Shown one piece after another: positions 26,901 through 33,414 of a DNA stretch of 33,440 nt. The stretch comes from DAIOSQ01 sp036752465. GTDB lineage: Bacteria; Pseudomonadota; Gammaproteobacteria; Legionellales; Legionellaceae. Below the pieces are notes generated by a model. That model searched no databases. It was not told the origin of the DNA and saw only the letters and a list, made by a program, of their open reading frames with translations. Within the stretch, counting starts at the first letter, position 1, and every line of letters begins with the position of its first letter. Position numbers and translations under genes: made by a program. The DNA lies in the NCBI GenBank assembly GCA_036752465.1, contig DAIOSQ010000003.1, positions 1 through 33,440 on the forward strand, given 5' to 3'.

Positions 26901-27102
26901 TACTAAGCCAAAGCGCTGTGAATTTATCCGATTCGGCTTTTTCTAAAGCTTTTTGTCTCACGACTTTAAATCTGTTTTCTGCAAGGTTGGTACCAGGCAT
27001 GGCTTTAATTTGATCGAAGATCATTTGTTTAGCACTTTGCTGCCAACCATTGGCTAATTCGGTCTGAATCTCACCGATGATTTCTTCTTTCATCGCGCCC
27101 AT
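17983..27102 (-). CDS. Giant 3039-residue protein with embedded SecA-like ATPase motor, candidate effector
   Basis: This uninterrupted 9.1-kb gene has no signal peptide or clear membrane span. Residues about 1890-2450 follow SecA motor order. Walker A is IRMGEGKS (K1936). An SSKESLSWRDHQES segment follows, corresponding to SecA NDYLAxRD. Walker B is LDEGD (2041-2044), then CTGTAGDAEAL near 2244, SARMGRGSDFKP (R2369) and GRQGRYGAGG (R2401). About 200 residues lie between Walker B and TGTAG, where SecA holds its preprotein-binding domain. The SecA zinc-finger C-terminus is absent, so a Sec role is unlikely. Residues 1-330 hold an uncertain protease-like segment (QWVLLHKQQGRWTLYAPD). About 540-680 looks leucine-rich-repeat-like, and about 736-756 is Gln/Glu-rich (QQQAQQEVAQEVQQEAERQ). 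Long helical regions fill the rest. Met4 is an alternative start. No known family is recognised; host-directed activity is inference. Confidence 0.8.
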   Translation of the reverse strand: MGAMKEEIIGEIQTELANGWQQSAKQMIFDQIKAMPGTNLAENRFKVVRQKALEKAESDKFTALWLSSFQPQFNSQYDSLYPAMQHALLTRHPWLREERAVPPTESLQDRFLKEALRAYLFESLSNKSAGATEWNKLLIQEHTIFTWQAFEPHNLPDKLRKKIQGYPLSDAGFYDDRKLPSYLGDPFTQAPTRYDLYRILKKSYSNKFRAQLVDGIHCTKIAPLHHSELATLSPAEKIHLETIVVNVGSENMPQWVLLHKQQGRWTLYAPDTDAHKYSTITDVFTDVTIVPVRHGGQSISNSHDWNQIVLARILPWTQQVNPPVLNDFRATIPVPLLQQYVIEASCLPAQTAYAQQAKRAFATRAPLSHDTAQDIYTNTAAAPNCLFPDIPASTAEGVIQAFDSGAISYDPTHGNLSIYSKQHFVEAMKLAYFEAVPHITITELPDGAWQEWFACNLTLTEITAPAGEAYGYLHACAARNRFLAQAKPSYLSDAVDAHQARRSAWDNSGELMYTFLKHAPQDRAQAANLAAMGKPGLDTCFAYLDTRTDPAALSCTLMLDCGHTTTSADYLTTLQVKIAAYPQNKKPLFAALTLVLPEQALDQVAQTALKNVLQALNNRNDLKELQLEPAGISGELLAALTRFASEADLRIQIKIPAWDEQALADALGPCKAQYRALQNAILSNIRRAEAPEMRANTATIERPLPVACPLKPELATESVPITWGNDTYPLGALSAGVQQQAQQEVAQEVQQEAERQGQPKTPLARQIFEYTGDEAGLYSRSKLPEGVSDALFSAWVGSTQDAPGIIAKFDAAAVAQLQAFPGIAKFGLDPNRTPGFRLYRAPSDRTYILSYDASLEAQDIVDLASDPFAIRMNAITPKIEFCGDYRQFVTVETDESPQLSLWQHLATETVPAAIQTWLQGQGIQSSSSACLQYHNVHANLPAAVAVAEQTVAIAMLQTWATAQLGLSDETFAQALLADASPKNLQALGQLFYHHDAEGLVNWFKLMQQIAAKFPQKLAISTDATLNPLTVFKRRCLDPLEDWSECLEKDEVDALTASIAKLSGQASYTKVLWKLIDRHGAAVGRMRYAEVWRAYEMVLDYLDANELTMNPQAFLDAIDQYGDDFNATQLLRRLHTVLQHTGNRQDSAAVQQAILDNFARIDWHENGLCYACEHDHYRYWDEVLELRAFSSCDGQLSGSYQATWQVEDLRSIHKPLLYTLRYAAQTLRINKTAFNDLHAALRQVATGCPDLPQQTMVMRLISASITLGVDDPRSIQAISADVWHALAKPAYANLLTQINQLLPLNTGDLRSLSYHVRMQDLPVLLAALQANPIQPLTLDTLNALGRALRCYSPEQQQQQLAALIAYGKSHDFAEPLITAYPWLVATPLSAADITDTDPDVQQQRTRFTQQLSTIDFSRTPSAAYPNKEQLRALIAGITDAASRHAAVKQLLDQGCVINDQDAGFRRLLPNEKDACNDLFLAKTFRGRNQPLLARLSDKLAVDQAANPSMQIQQLQQLFTKLDRKSYYNELGQLLGLLLEKNPDKFYSLEQLTLWLTTVFDETTFQTKPYPLAFIAALLDDALQDENSSLLNADLRQLQGREQALEPLLQCLHAINCSPLPESAQKTLVKCAIRNKRKPLALTDTQDKLSRIFAATITAPAITAAICELLDKRLAHQPDDAALSMLARLTERCGLADDPSMVLWQANQSKLLDGWQTGLISTETIAQLQGSNDAATRLILVAAYGSKDRPELIPLIQQQLTRMSPTERAQLAAYFSTDPKPNLSQLQQLLAQFPNQAQPLIDHFERVVQAEGKRLDSLEVQDIADIKRVLSGLKLKKERTGVPQAEQTALLNSLYYLNTYSHVSKLEQKSNAELVALIHANKTEETPAAHARVMACMREMVLRKTGKWVNHTQMVALLYAAEHNDDNLLHQIRMGEGKSIISLMRVPYRAFKGQLVDIYSSKESLSWRDHQESVAVLDAFGIRHSHIVANPAAASYKTDLDANGTGAVHYAIIGNWSLRFEDLCWHGDATIDPTAANRVAYLDEGDHILRHEHTLFNFSDQTGPASVYNYDTWAYEIVYQYYVAHQKEFATAGGMVAEQPHLQALYQQLQAGATQIAPDKSTLFRRYLASGDAEMRNQKLVGMLTAAHLAQGLVPGKDFCVMTEQKKISESATLETRFAKVVINNQVYHGSTYSDLVQQFLHVRLNEEAVARGETPNFFVEPESTIVLSLNAAHVLKNYYRHIEACTGTAGDAEALQFYADEFGINRVTKLPTHVAIATVFMPPIFSDDEDAQVAAIVEAILGQGDQPQLITCEDDKAVTRLGKKIQAALAARDARYQIALDTNDSGLSEADILKDAGRNYAITISARMGRGSDFKPEDRKRGLSVIRTYPAPPEVVKQEYGRQGRYGAGGRCQDIFNYAPILAHHQEELSDQEFQKLWQYETEHLTEKLAKPNQLTKKNKPNWQAIATDVVLKERYLINRTLQHLQHDRDAHKRAQMQRRNALLIEGSAAIMAHLQGLQPGQSKTCREAWQVCRHTLETTPMSDTAMTDLRHTLDAFYTQNGITKPQLASPTAAAISPMAAPDAEVDLAAKIQFHQAWLRSMLQADVMRDPKVVSALYGREENDLNSLYPAFEQLNAPQLATLTEFVSKEPRCHYMSCAAWLHVMTLLHQEPASSADFLTRMQDFFVQKNPTKPTSAEDVRSLSEAFVACVEGMPDIEFIERIIDRNFTAAEAKQLRTNVTWTRPVVNLCKDHMNSPDIVFFLKQLLLAPPDKIHGLISTLGATVVALQAQPNVIRPLSHLLLNHPDASVFIQPAYDAHQADVFTFLSRRPEFDATDYAELTAKIAELKGHPLEKNFLQSLRHLPPYMSVRSVLHDLSDLPGSYTTAEELAERMQLISTANQACIAFLFEHDIISQKNDYVAPAPAQRQAYLEWLTLVANLPLDKRSCFFSTIKDRITRRDLPLSDLATLARNYVRQTNGEFRSAIDRLQTPPPAISSAPAVSTNVSKATQVNPEPSTSDDPKLGNKENNKPGFFTSFRR

Positions 27103-27132
27103 TTTAGTCCATAATTTGATTTACATGATTTA

Positions 27133-27160
27133 ATTTTAGATTATTTGTTTGCGTATGCAA
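27133..27160 (-). promoter_or_regulatory. Possible promoter of the giant gene
   Basis: On the minus strand TTGCAT (27160-27155) and TAAAAT (27138-27133) are 16 bases apart, about 31 bp before the ATG at 27102. The -35 matches only its TTG, so this is weak. It shares the 27103-27259 intergenic region with the divergent 721-residue gene. Confidence 0.3.
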
Positions 27161-27195
27161 GGTGGCATGATGTATTAGATATTTTTTAAGTCTAT

Positions 27196-27227
27196 TTGAC
27201 TTTTTTAAAAACGATTCCTAGTATGAT
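27196..27227 (+). promoter_or_regulatory. Possible promoter of the 721-residue helical protein
   Basis: TTGACT (27196-27201) and TATGAT (27222-27227) are each near consensus, but the spacer is 20 bases, longer than ideal. The surrounding DNA is very A/T-rich. A regulator that compensates for the spacing is possible. Confidence 0.4.
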
Positions 27228-27259
27228 AGTTAGGAGTAATTAATTGCTTGGAGAATATG

Positions 27260-29425
27260 ATGACACAGCACAGACGCAACAAAAGCTCAGCACCAGACTT
27301 AATTTTAGATAAAGTTGCGGGGTCTTTCACGGACTGGGGTGTACGGCGTTATTTTAGCAGGGTCTTTAGCCGCGACTATAGCTTGCTAAAAGATATTGAG
27401 CTTGCGGGTTATAAGGCTGATCTTGATAGAATAACTAAAGAAACTATGGGGCGCAACACACATGTAGAGCTGTTAGGTGATGATTCTTCTGCACAACAAA
27501 AACACAATTCATTAGCCAAGCGTTTAAACGATGTTGCCACCGATGCCAACCCAACAGAACTGACTTGGAATGCCCTTAAGAGCGATTTTCTAAAGCACAT
27601 GGACACTGGCTTAAGGATCTATCGAGATTTTGGCAAGAGCAGCAACTCTCTTAATAAACCAGGATATTTTTTAAATACAAACGATAACAAGTTGTTTTAT
27701 ATGGACAAAGATGGATCTCAGCGTGAGGTTATCTGTTTCGATGACACGAGCAGACGTGACTTGGAAAAACTTTTTCCTAAACTTTTCCAAGTTGACCGTG
27801 TTATGACCGGACAAAAAAGCATGAAATTAACATCAGCTCGCTTCATGCAAATGGTAGAGTTAGCAGTAAAGAAAGATTCATCGGTAAAATTTCATCAAGA
27901 ATTAGGTAAAAACTTCGTATCTTTATTTCGCAAGTTGGAACAACGCATGTATCTGAAGAAAGAACAAGATCTATGCAAGGATTCGCGCAGTGCGCGACAG
28001 CTGTATATCGATATTATCAAACGCATGCAAGGGAATATAACCGAATATTTAAAGGTTACCGGGCTAACAAGTAAACAGAAAGCTATTTTAGAGGGTATGC
28101 AAAAGTTTATAACAGACCCAAGATACAGCGTGGATGAACTCCGTACAGTAGTGGAGGCAAATGACAGGGGTTGGTTGCGTAGATGGTTTCTACCAAGCAG
28201 CAGTGTCGATCGAGACCTAGACAGTTTGTGGGCTACCATTAAACAAATGCAAACCAGCGGCAGTGCTTTTCTAACAGCTGCGGTACAAGCGGTGCAAACC
28301 CCAGAAGCTGAGGGCGAAGATCTTGAGGAAGCGCAGGAACAGGTATTTACCGAGGGGCTGCGGGATTCAAAAAGCATCCATGACTACTGGCAAAGATTTC
28401 GCGTACCAAAAACCGCTTTTGACGCGGCGCTGGTTGAAATGCTTGGTGCGCTTGATGTTCATGCTTACGTTGAAGAAGGCCAAGGGATCGGTCTTGTACT
28501 GGATGAAGGACAGATCACCGTAAACTTACCAAAAATAGGAGAAAAAACTGTTTTTGATGAAATCAAAGAGGTTATTGAAACATGCCAGCGAGCGGATACT
28601 GTGCGTGGTCAAACGTATGAAAGTGCAACTGCTGCTTTGCATCAACAGATTGCCGACATACTTAACCGCTATAACCTTCCTGATAAAGAGCGCGTGTTAG
28701 TCGACGAAACAATAGTTAGCGTATATCAATTAGCAGAACGAAAATTAATAGAGGGTATATTAGGAAAGATGGAAAAAAACCCGAAGATAGTACCGAAGGC
28801 AATGATCACAGTCAGTCAAGTAAGAGAACAAATTAATGCTGTGTTGAGTACGTACGATGGGTTGATAGAAGAATTAAACAGCTGTAGGAGCAAGATGAGT
28901 GAGTTCGATCAGACGTCATTTGCTAATGATTTGAATGCATGCGTAGCTACCTTAATGGAAAAAAAGGCGGAATTAACAGAGCAGTTGAGGTTGATCGCAG
29001 AGTGTGATGAAAAACGATTTGACATACTTGCCCCAGCGAGTGCTGGGCAAGAAAAAGTTAAAGCAGCTCTTGACTTGTTAGTGGGCATCAGAGAGACGGG
29101 AGGAGTTATTGCGGTAATTGACGAGAAAATTACTCAACCTAATGGTGACAACGTGCCACAACGAAAGTTTATAGCAACGCTAAGAAATGCAGATAAAACC
29201 AGGGATTATGCAAATGCATATGATGCAGTTACTGCCATGCTTGGCAAGTATGCTGGTATTGAAGCGAAATTGAATGAGAACATTGCGCAATTACAAGTAC
29301 CCAATACAGATTTAGTGAGTGTGGCTCGGGGTGGGATGTTTGCGCCGCCCAAGAGTCCGGAGCATGGAGGTCATGGTGACCAGGCTCCCGTATTGGGAGC
29401 TGGTGGTGGGTCTGGAGGCGTATGA
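27260..29425 (+). CDS. Large helical protein of unknown family, candidate effector
   Basis: I do not recognise a family. The ATG at 27260 is chosen because TGGAG lies 6 bases upstream, giving 721 residues; an ATG at 27257 and a TTG at 27248 are in frame. The protein is soluble and rich in Lys, Glu, Gln and Leu, with long predicted helices. Coiled-coil-like stretches lie around residues 490-620 (REQINAVLSTYDGLIEEL, LMEKKAELTEQLRLIAE). There is no signal peptide or membrane span. The last 25 residues are Gly/Pro-rich (GAGGGSGGV), unlike the rest. It is divergent from the giant SecA-like gene across 157 bp and converges on gspE with 13 bp between stop codons. Codon and base composition are more A/T-rich than gspE. 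The context suggests an effector or a partner of the giant protein, but no domain shows this. Confidence 0.65.
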   Translation: MTQHRRNKSSAPDLILDKVAGSFTDWGVRRYFSRVFSRDYSLLKDIELAGYKADLDRITKETMGRNTHVELLGDDSSAQQKHNSLAKRLNDVATDANPTELTWNALKSDFLKHMDTGLRIYRDFGKSSNSLNKPGYFLNTNDNKLFYMDKDGSQREVICFDDTSRRDLEKLFPKLFQVDRVMTGQKSMKLTSARFMQMVELAVKKDSSVKFHQELGKNFVSLFRKLEQRMYLKKEQDLCKDSRSARQLYIDIIKRMQGNITEYLKVTGLTSKQKAILEGMQKFITDPRYSVDELRTVVEANDRGWLRRWFLPSSSVDRDLDSLWATIKQMQTSGSAFLTAAVQAVQTPEAEGEDLEEAQEQVFTEGLRDSKSIHDYWQRFRVPKTAFDAALVEMLGALDVHAYVEEGQGIGLVLDEGQITVNLPKIGEKTVFDEIKEVIETCQRADTVRGQTYESATAALHQQIADILNRYNLPDKERVLVDETIVSVYQLAERKLIEGILGKMEKNPKIVPKAMITVSQVREQINAVLSTYDGLIEELNSCRSKMSEFDQTSFANDLNACVATLMEKKAELTEQLRLIAECDEKRFDILAPASAGQEKVKAALDLLVGIRETGGVIAVIDEKITQPNGDNVPQRKFIATLRNADKTRDYANAYDAVTAMLGKYAGIEAKLNENIAQLQVPNTDLVSVARGGMFAPPKSPEHGGHGDQAPVLGAGGGSGGV

Positions 29426-29438
29426 CAACCGCTCCCGC

Positions 29439-30914
29439 TTATCCCTCCGCAGCGGTGACACGCAAGATTTCAGCAATGGACGTGTCACCCTGCAATACGC
29501 GCGCAAATCCATCTTCACGAATGTTCGGTATATGTGGGCGGATGTGGTTTTCCATCACGTGGATGCTTTCATGGCGATGAATCATGTTGCGCAAGGTGTC
29601 ATCGATTGCTATCAGCTCATAAATACCGGTTCTGCCTTTATAGCCGGTATGATGGCACGCATCGCAGCCGCCAGGGCTAAAAACGGTGACATTCGTGGAT
29701 GGCTGTTGCAGCAAGGTTTGTTCTGTGGCTGTTAACGGGTGCGGCTGCTTACAGCGGTCGCATAATTTACGTACCAGCCGTTGGGCGATTAAGCCGACGA
29801 TGCTGGAGGACAGCAAAAAGGATTCGACACCCATATCATGCAAGCGTGTCAGCGCCCCTAAGGCGCTGTTGGTGTGCAGGGTAGATAACACCAGGTGACC
29901 GGTTAAGCTTGCTTGCACGGCAATTTCTGCGGTTTCTAGATCACGAATTTCGCCAATCATCACCACGTCAGGATCTTGACGTAAAATGGCGCGTAAGCCT
30001 TTGGCAAAGGTCATTTGTACTTTGCGATTGACTTGGGTTTGGCCTATGCCGGGCAAGTCGTATTCAATGGGATCTTCTATGGTTAAAATGTTGCGGCTGA
30101 CTTGGTTCAGTTCGGTAAGCATCGCATATAAAGAGGTGGTTTTACCTGATCCGGTGGGCCCCGTGACCAGCAAGATGCCATGTGGTTGTGCAATCATTTG
30201 GCGAATGGTGCGCAAGGTGTGGTCTGGCATGCCCAACAAGGTTAAATTAAGCTGCGCGGTTTGTTTATCTAAAATACGCAATACAATGCGTTCGCCATGA
30301 TTGGACGGCAGCGTCGAGACCCGCACGTCTATGCTGTGATCACCGATGCGCAACGCGATCCGACCATCTTGCGGAATGCGTTTTTCGGCAATATCCAGCT
30401 TGGCCATTACTTTGACCCGCGATATCACCAGCGGTGCAATGCCGCGTTGTATTTCTAACACTTCTTGCAATACGCCATCCACTCGGTTGCGCACCAAGAC
30501 GCGGTTTTCATAGGTTTCAATGTGGATATCGGAGGCTTTTTGGTTGATGGCCTGAGTAAATAACGCATTCAGCAAACGAATGATCGGCGCATCATCTTGA
30601 TTGTCGAGCAAATCCTCACTGTTGGGTAATTCGCTGGCCAATTTTAGCAAATCAAGCTCTTCACTCATGCCGGCGGTGGCTTGCAAAATTGAGGTTTGTG
30701 ATTGATAGGCGTTGGCCAGATATTGCTGAAATTCAACGCTGTTGACCGCCACTAAGCGCAGCGGTATTTGCAACAGCCGCTTGACTTCGGCAAAAATTGC
30801 CAAAGGTACATGCGGTAGATGATAGAGCACTGCCGCCTGATCCTGTTCGGTACTGCCTAACACCACGCCGTGGGTTTTGGCGAACAGATAGGGAATGGCG
30901 GGCAGCTCGCTCAT
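29439..30914 (-). CDS. gspE: Type II secretion system ATPase GspE
   Basis: The 491-residue cytoplasmic hexameric ATPase drives pseudopilus assembly for type II secretion. It has an N-terminal GspE/PilB-type domain, then DIHIETYENRVLVRNRVDG. The Walker A is TGPTGSGKTTS (K258). The Asp box is LTIEDPIEY and the Walker B is DVVMIGEIRD (E322). The His box TGHLVLSTLHTNSA and the zinc-binding tetracysteine C385/C388/C417/C420 follow. All motifs are intact and length is normal. Its ATG overlaps the gspD stop by 4 bases (ATGA), a mark of translational coupling. No gspF follows, which fits the split lspDE arrangement of Legionella. PilB is excluded by the pairing with a GspD-type secretin. Confidence 0.93.
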   Translation of the reverse strand: MSELPAIPYLFAKTHGVVLGSTEQDQAAVLYHLPHVPLAIFAEVKRLLQIPLRLVAVNSVEFQQYLANAYQSQTSILQATAGMSEELDLLKLASELPNSEDLLDNQDDAPIIRLLNALFTQAINQKASDIHIETYENRVLVRNRVDGVLQEVLEIQRGIAPLVISRVKVMAKLDIAEKRIPQDGRIALRIGDHSIDVRVSTLPSNHGERIVLRILDKQTAQLNLTLLGMPDHTLRTIRQMIAQPHGILLVTGPTGSGKTTSLYAMLTELNQVSRNILTIEDPIEYDLPGIGQTQVNRKVQMTFAKGLRAILRQDPDVVMIGEIRDLETAEIAVQASLTGHLVLSTLHTNSALGALTRLHDMGVESFLLSSSIVGLIAQRLVRKLCDRCKQPHPLTATEQTLLQQPSTNVTVFSPGGCDACHHTGYKGRTGIYELIAIDDTLRNMIHRHESIHVMENHIRPHIPNIREDGFARVLQGDTSIAEILRVTAAEG

Positions 30915-33217
30915 TTGGTCATAGTCCCGTGTGTTTCGCGCGACGGTTTAGCAGCGAATGGTTTGGGCAATTGCGCTACGTGGATGGCGGGTGCCAAGGT
31001 TGCGTTGATCCGATTGGTGTAGGTTTCTTCGCGCAGGTAGCTTAATTGATCTTCGCGCACATCGTTGTATTTTTTACTGGATGCGTACACAGTTTCTTTT
31101 TCAGAACGTACAATATGTGGGCGGATGAAGACCATTAAGACTTTCTTCTCGCGGTTGGTGATGTTGTGTTGAAATAATCGCCCTATGCCTGGAAGATCGC
31201 CAATAATGGGGATGTTGTTGTTGTCGTTGCCAATGCTGTCTTGCGCCAAGCCACCCAGAATGATGATATCGCCGCTTTCGACATGCACCGAAGTCACAAT
31301 CGAGCTGATGTTGAACACTGGCGTGGTGTTGTTTTGTTCCGCCAGGCTGGTTGGGTCTACCGTGGCATTGCCCTGGTCAATCTGCATGGAAATGCCTTTG
31401 CCTCGGGTAATTTGTGGCCTGACGTATAAGTGTAACACCACGTTTACCCGGTTAAAGGTGGTGTAGGGGCTGGCGGTGGTGGTGGCATTGGCGTTATTGG
31501 GATAAGACGAGGTTTGTACCGATACTTGCTTACCAATTTGAATTTTAGCTTGGCGATTGTCTAACACCACCACCGAAGGGGTGGATAAAATATTTGCTTT
31601 GTGTTCTCTGGCCAAGGCATATATGCGCGCTTCGAACTGGTTGATGCTGGTGGTGGAGTTGATAATCGCAAATCCGGGACGAAAGCTGTTGGCATCTTTG
31701 GTTCGTTGATCAAGACTGCCCCACTCAATGCCCAGCGAGTTAAAATCATTTTCGTTGATTTCTGCGACCAAGGCCTCAATCAAAATTTGCGCCGGTTTGA
31801 TGTCTAATTGCGTGATCACGGCTTTTAAGGTGCGGATCAGCATGGGTGGTGCGTTGATGATGATCGAGTTGGTATTGGGTTCAGCGATGATCTGCACGCT
31901 GGGTTTGCTGCTGCCTTCATTTTGCGTGTTGGTGCCAGTGGTGCCTGGGGTGTTATTGCTGGAATTCTGCGGGGCGGGTGTGGGGGGCGGCGTCATGCCG
32001 TTGCTGCCGGGTATATTATCGCCGGCAAAACTTGCCGCGGGGTTGGTACTGTCCAGCGGCGGGGTGGTAATGGTGCCGATGGTGGTGCCGACATTGCCGC
32101 TGAAACTTGCCTGCGCAATACCCGATAAGATGGGCACCAGATCTTCGGCGCGCAAATAATTTAAGTAAATCACTTGGGTGCTGCTATCTCCCATATTAGA
32201 GCTCTTACTATCTAGGTGATTGATCAATAGCCGCAAGCGAATCCGCTCAGTTTTGCTGCCGCTCAATAAAATTGAGTTGCTGTGATCATCTGCCGCAATC
32301 ATGGTTTGCGCATGCGCACCACCGCCGCTGACTTGCGTTTTAATAAGATCTTTGAGAGTGTTGGCTACATCCATGGCCAGGGCGTGGCGCAGTGGGACAA
32401 TATCAATGCCATTGGCAGCAGAAGTATCCACTTGACGAATGATGCGCGATAACTCGCGAATATTGTTGGCGCGGCCGGACAGAATTAACATATTGGAAGG
32501 ACCATACGCCGAAACATTGCTCCATTGCGGCATCAATGGGCGCAATACGGGTACTAATTGTTCGGCTGGTACATATTGCACAGGGATGACTTGCACCATC
32601 ATATCATCGCCCTGTGGGGAGTGCCTAAGGGCATGCAAGGCATCGGGTGATTGTGTGCGGGCTTCCAGGTTGGGTACAATTTTGGTGACTTGGCCATTAT
32701 CGATGGCAGCAAACCCTGAGACTTGTAGCATGGACAAAAATACTTGATACAGTTCTTTATCGGTGATCGGTGTGCTAGAAACGATAGAAATTTTGCCTTC
32801 TACTTTGGGATCAATCAGGAAGTTTTTGCCGGTGATGCGCGACACTTCCGCAATTACCGCGCGAATATCGGCGTTTCTTAAATTCCACACCTTAGCAGCC
32901 GCGGCACTTTGTGGCGCGCTAGGCGGAGGTTGTGAAGGTTGCTGTGCCGCATTGGCCGGGACTTCTTGTGAGGGTTGCTGTGGTGCACTGGCTGGGACTT
33001 GTGAAGGTTGCTGTGCCGCATTGGCTGGGATTTGAGAGGGTTGCTGTGCTGCAGTGGCAGGAATTTGTGAGGCTGGCTGGGGCGTTGTGCTGATGGCGGG
33101 TTGCACCGCTTGCACATGTGCGACCAGTGGTTTTGTGGCTAGCGGGGGAGCTGGGGGGCTTATGGCTTGTAACACACCACTACAGCCAAGTGCCAACAGA
33201 AGTATCAACTTTCGCAT
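30911..33217 (-). CDS. gspD: Type II secretion system secretin GspD
   Basis: GspD forms the multimeric outer-membrane channel of type II secretion. The frame opens at 33238, but the ATG at 33217 (MRKLILLLALGCSGVLQA) has AAGG 9 bases upstream and gives a clean signal peptide, so 768 residues. In order it has a Pro/Gln-rich linker, N0 (WNLRNADIRAVIAEVSRITG), N1, N2 and N3 domains with the recurring (V/I)-IPVQYVPAEQLVPVL and SNSILLSG patterns, and the secretin core. The core shows STPSVVVLDNRQAKI, LHLYVRPQIT, VESGDIIILGGLAQD, IPIIGDLPGIGRLFQ and KKVLMVFIRPHIV. N3 carries a long Gly/Asn/Thr/Pro-rich insertion (roughly residues 385-445). No pilotin-binding S-domain is obvious at the C-terminus. 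It overlaps gspE by 4 bases. Confidence 0.93.
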   Translation of the reverse strand: MRKLILLLALGCSGVLQAISPPAPPLATKPLVAHVQAVQPAISTTPQPASQIPATAAQQPSQIPANAAQQPSQVPASAPQQPSQEVPANAAQQPSQPPPSAPQSAAAAKVWNLRNADIRAVIAEVSRITGKNFLIDPKVEGKISIVSSTPITDKELYQVFLSMLQVSGFAAIDNGQVTKIVPNLEARTQSPDALHALRHSPQGDDMMVQVIPVQYVPAEQLVPVLRPLMPQWSNVSAYGPSNMLILSGRANNIRELSRIIRQVDTSAANGIDIVPLRHALAMDVANTLKDLIKTQVSGGGAHAQTMIAADDHSNSILLSGSKTERIRLRLLINHLDSKSSNMGDSSTQVIYLNYLRAEDLVPILSGIAQASFSGNVGTTIGTITTPPLDSTNPAASFAGDNIPGSNGMTPPPTPAPQNSSNNTPGTTGTNTQNEGSSKPSVQIIAEPNTNSIIINAPPMLIRTLKAVITQLDIKPAQILIEALVAEINENDFNSLGIEWGSLDQRTKDANSFRPGFAIINSTTSINQFEARIYALAREHKANILSTPSVVVLDNRQAKIQIGKQVSVQTSSYPNNANATTTASPYTTFNRVNVVLHLYVRPQITRGKGISMQIDQGNATVDPTSLAEQNNTTPVFNISSIVTSVHVESGDIIILGGLAQDSIGNDNNNIPIIGDLPGIGRLFQHNITNREKKVLMVFIRPHIVRSEKETVYASSKKYNDVREDQLSYLREETYTNRINATLAPAIHVAQLPKPFAAKPSRETHGTMTK
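32937..33075 (-). repeat. Tandem 33-36 bp repeats encoding the GspD Pro/Gln linker
   Basis: Four to five copies of an 11-residue unit P-S-Q-(I/V)-P-A-(T/N/S)-A-(A/P)-Q-Q lie between the signal peptide and the N0 domain. DNA periods are 36, 33, 33 and 32 bp; the 36-bp copy has one extra codon (Glu). Such repeats easily change copy number by slippage and here would alter linker length. Confidence 0.8.
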
Positions 33218-33252
33218 CAAACAAACACAACCTTGCATTATTCAGTTGTCAC

Positions 33253-33258
33253 ATCATA
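33253..33258 (-). promoter_or_regulatory. Possible -10 box of gspDE
   Basis: TATGAT lies on the minus strand 36 bp before the preferred gspD start (33217). No good -35 is found 16-18 bp upstream, so an activator-dependent or alternative promoter is possible. Confidence 0.25.
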
Positions 33259-33349
33259 CAAAAGTTTAGCGCTATTTAACAGACTTGCGTGCAGTATGAT
33301 GTGGTAGATAGTTTTCTCAGAATTCAATAGGCGCACTGGATAGGTGCTA

Positions 33350-33379
33350 ACTCCCGCCAACGAAATTGCGCGCGGGAGT
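33350..33379. other. Hairpin with perfect 8-bp GC-rich stem
   Basis: ACTCCCGC (33350-33357) pairs with GCGGGAGT (33372-33379) around a 14-base loop. No T-run follows on either strand. It lies about 130 bp upstream of gspD and may be part of an upstream transcript or a leader element. Confidence 0.4.
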
Positions 33380-33391
33380 CAGATGCCGTGA

Positions 33392-33414
33392 TGAACTAAG
33401 GATGGCTTAGTTCA
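33392..33414. other. Hairpin with perfect 9-bp stem
   Basis: TGAACTAAG pairs with CTTAGTTCA around GATGG. It lies 12 bases beyond the preceding GC-rich hairpin, near the right edge. No poly-T follows. Together the two look like a structured RNA element or a weak bidirectional terminator. Confidence 0.4.

Noticed and set aside
27170..27215. Possible PmrA-type box (CTTAA repeats) in the divergent promoter
   Set aside because: Only one half-site-like match exists in very A/T-rich DNA, which is expected by chance.
27895..28377. 160-codon minus-strand frame opposite the helical protein
   Set aside because: It is Ser/Cys/Arg-rich antisense sequence with no motif; the plus-strand frame is far longer and has a good ribosome binding site.
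29384..29400. GCTCCC/GGGAGC hairpin as a terminator between the helical-protein gene and gspE
   Set aside because: The stem is inside the coding region and no T-run follows on either strand.
32937..33075. CRISPR-like array
   Set aside because: The regular 33-36 bp units are in-frame protein repeats of GspD without unique spacers.
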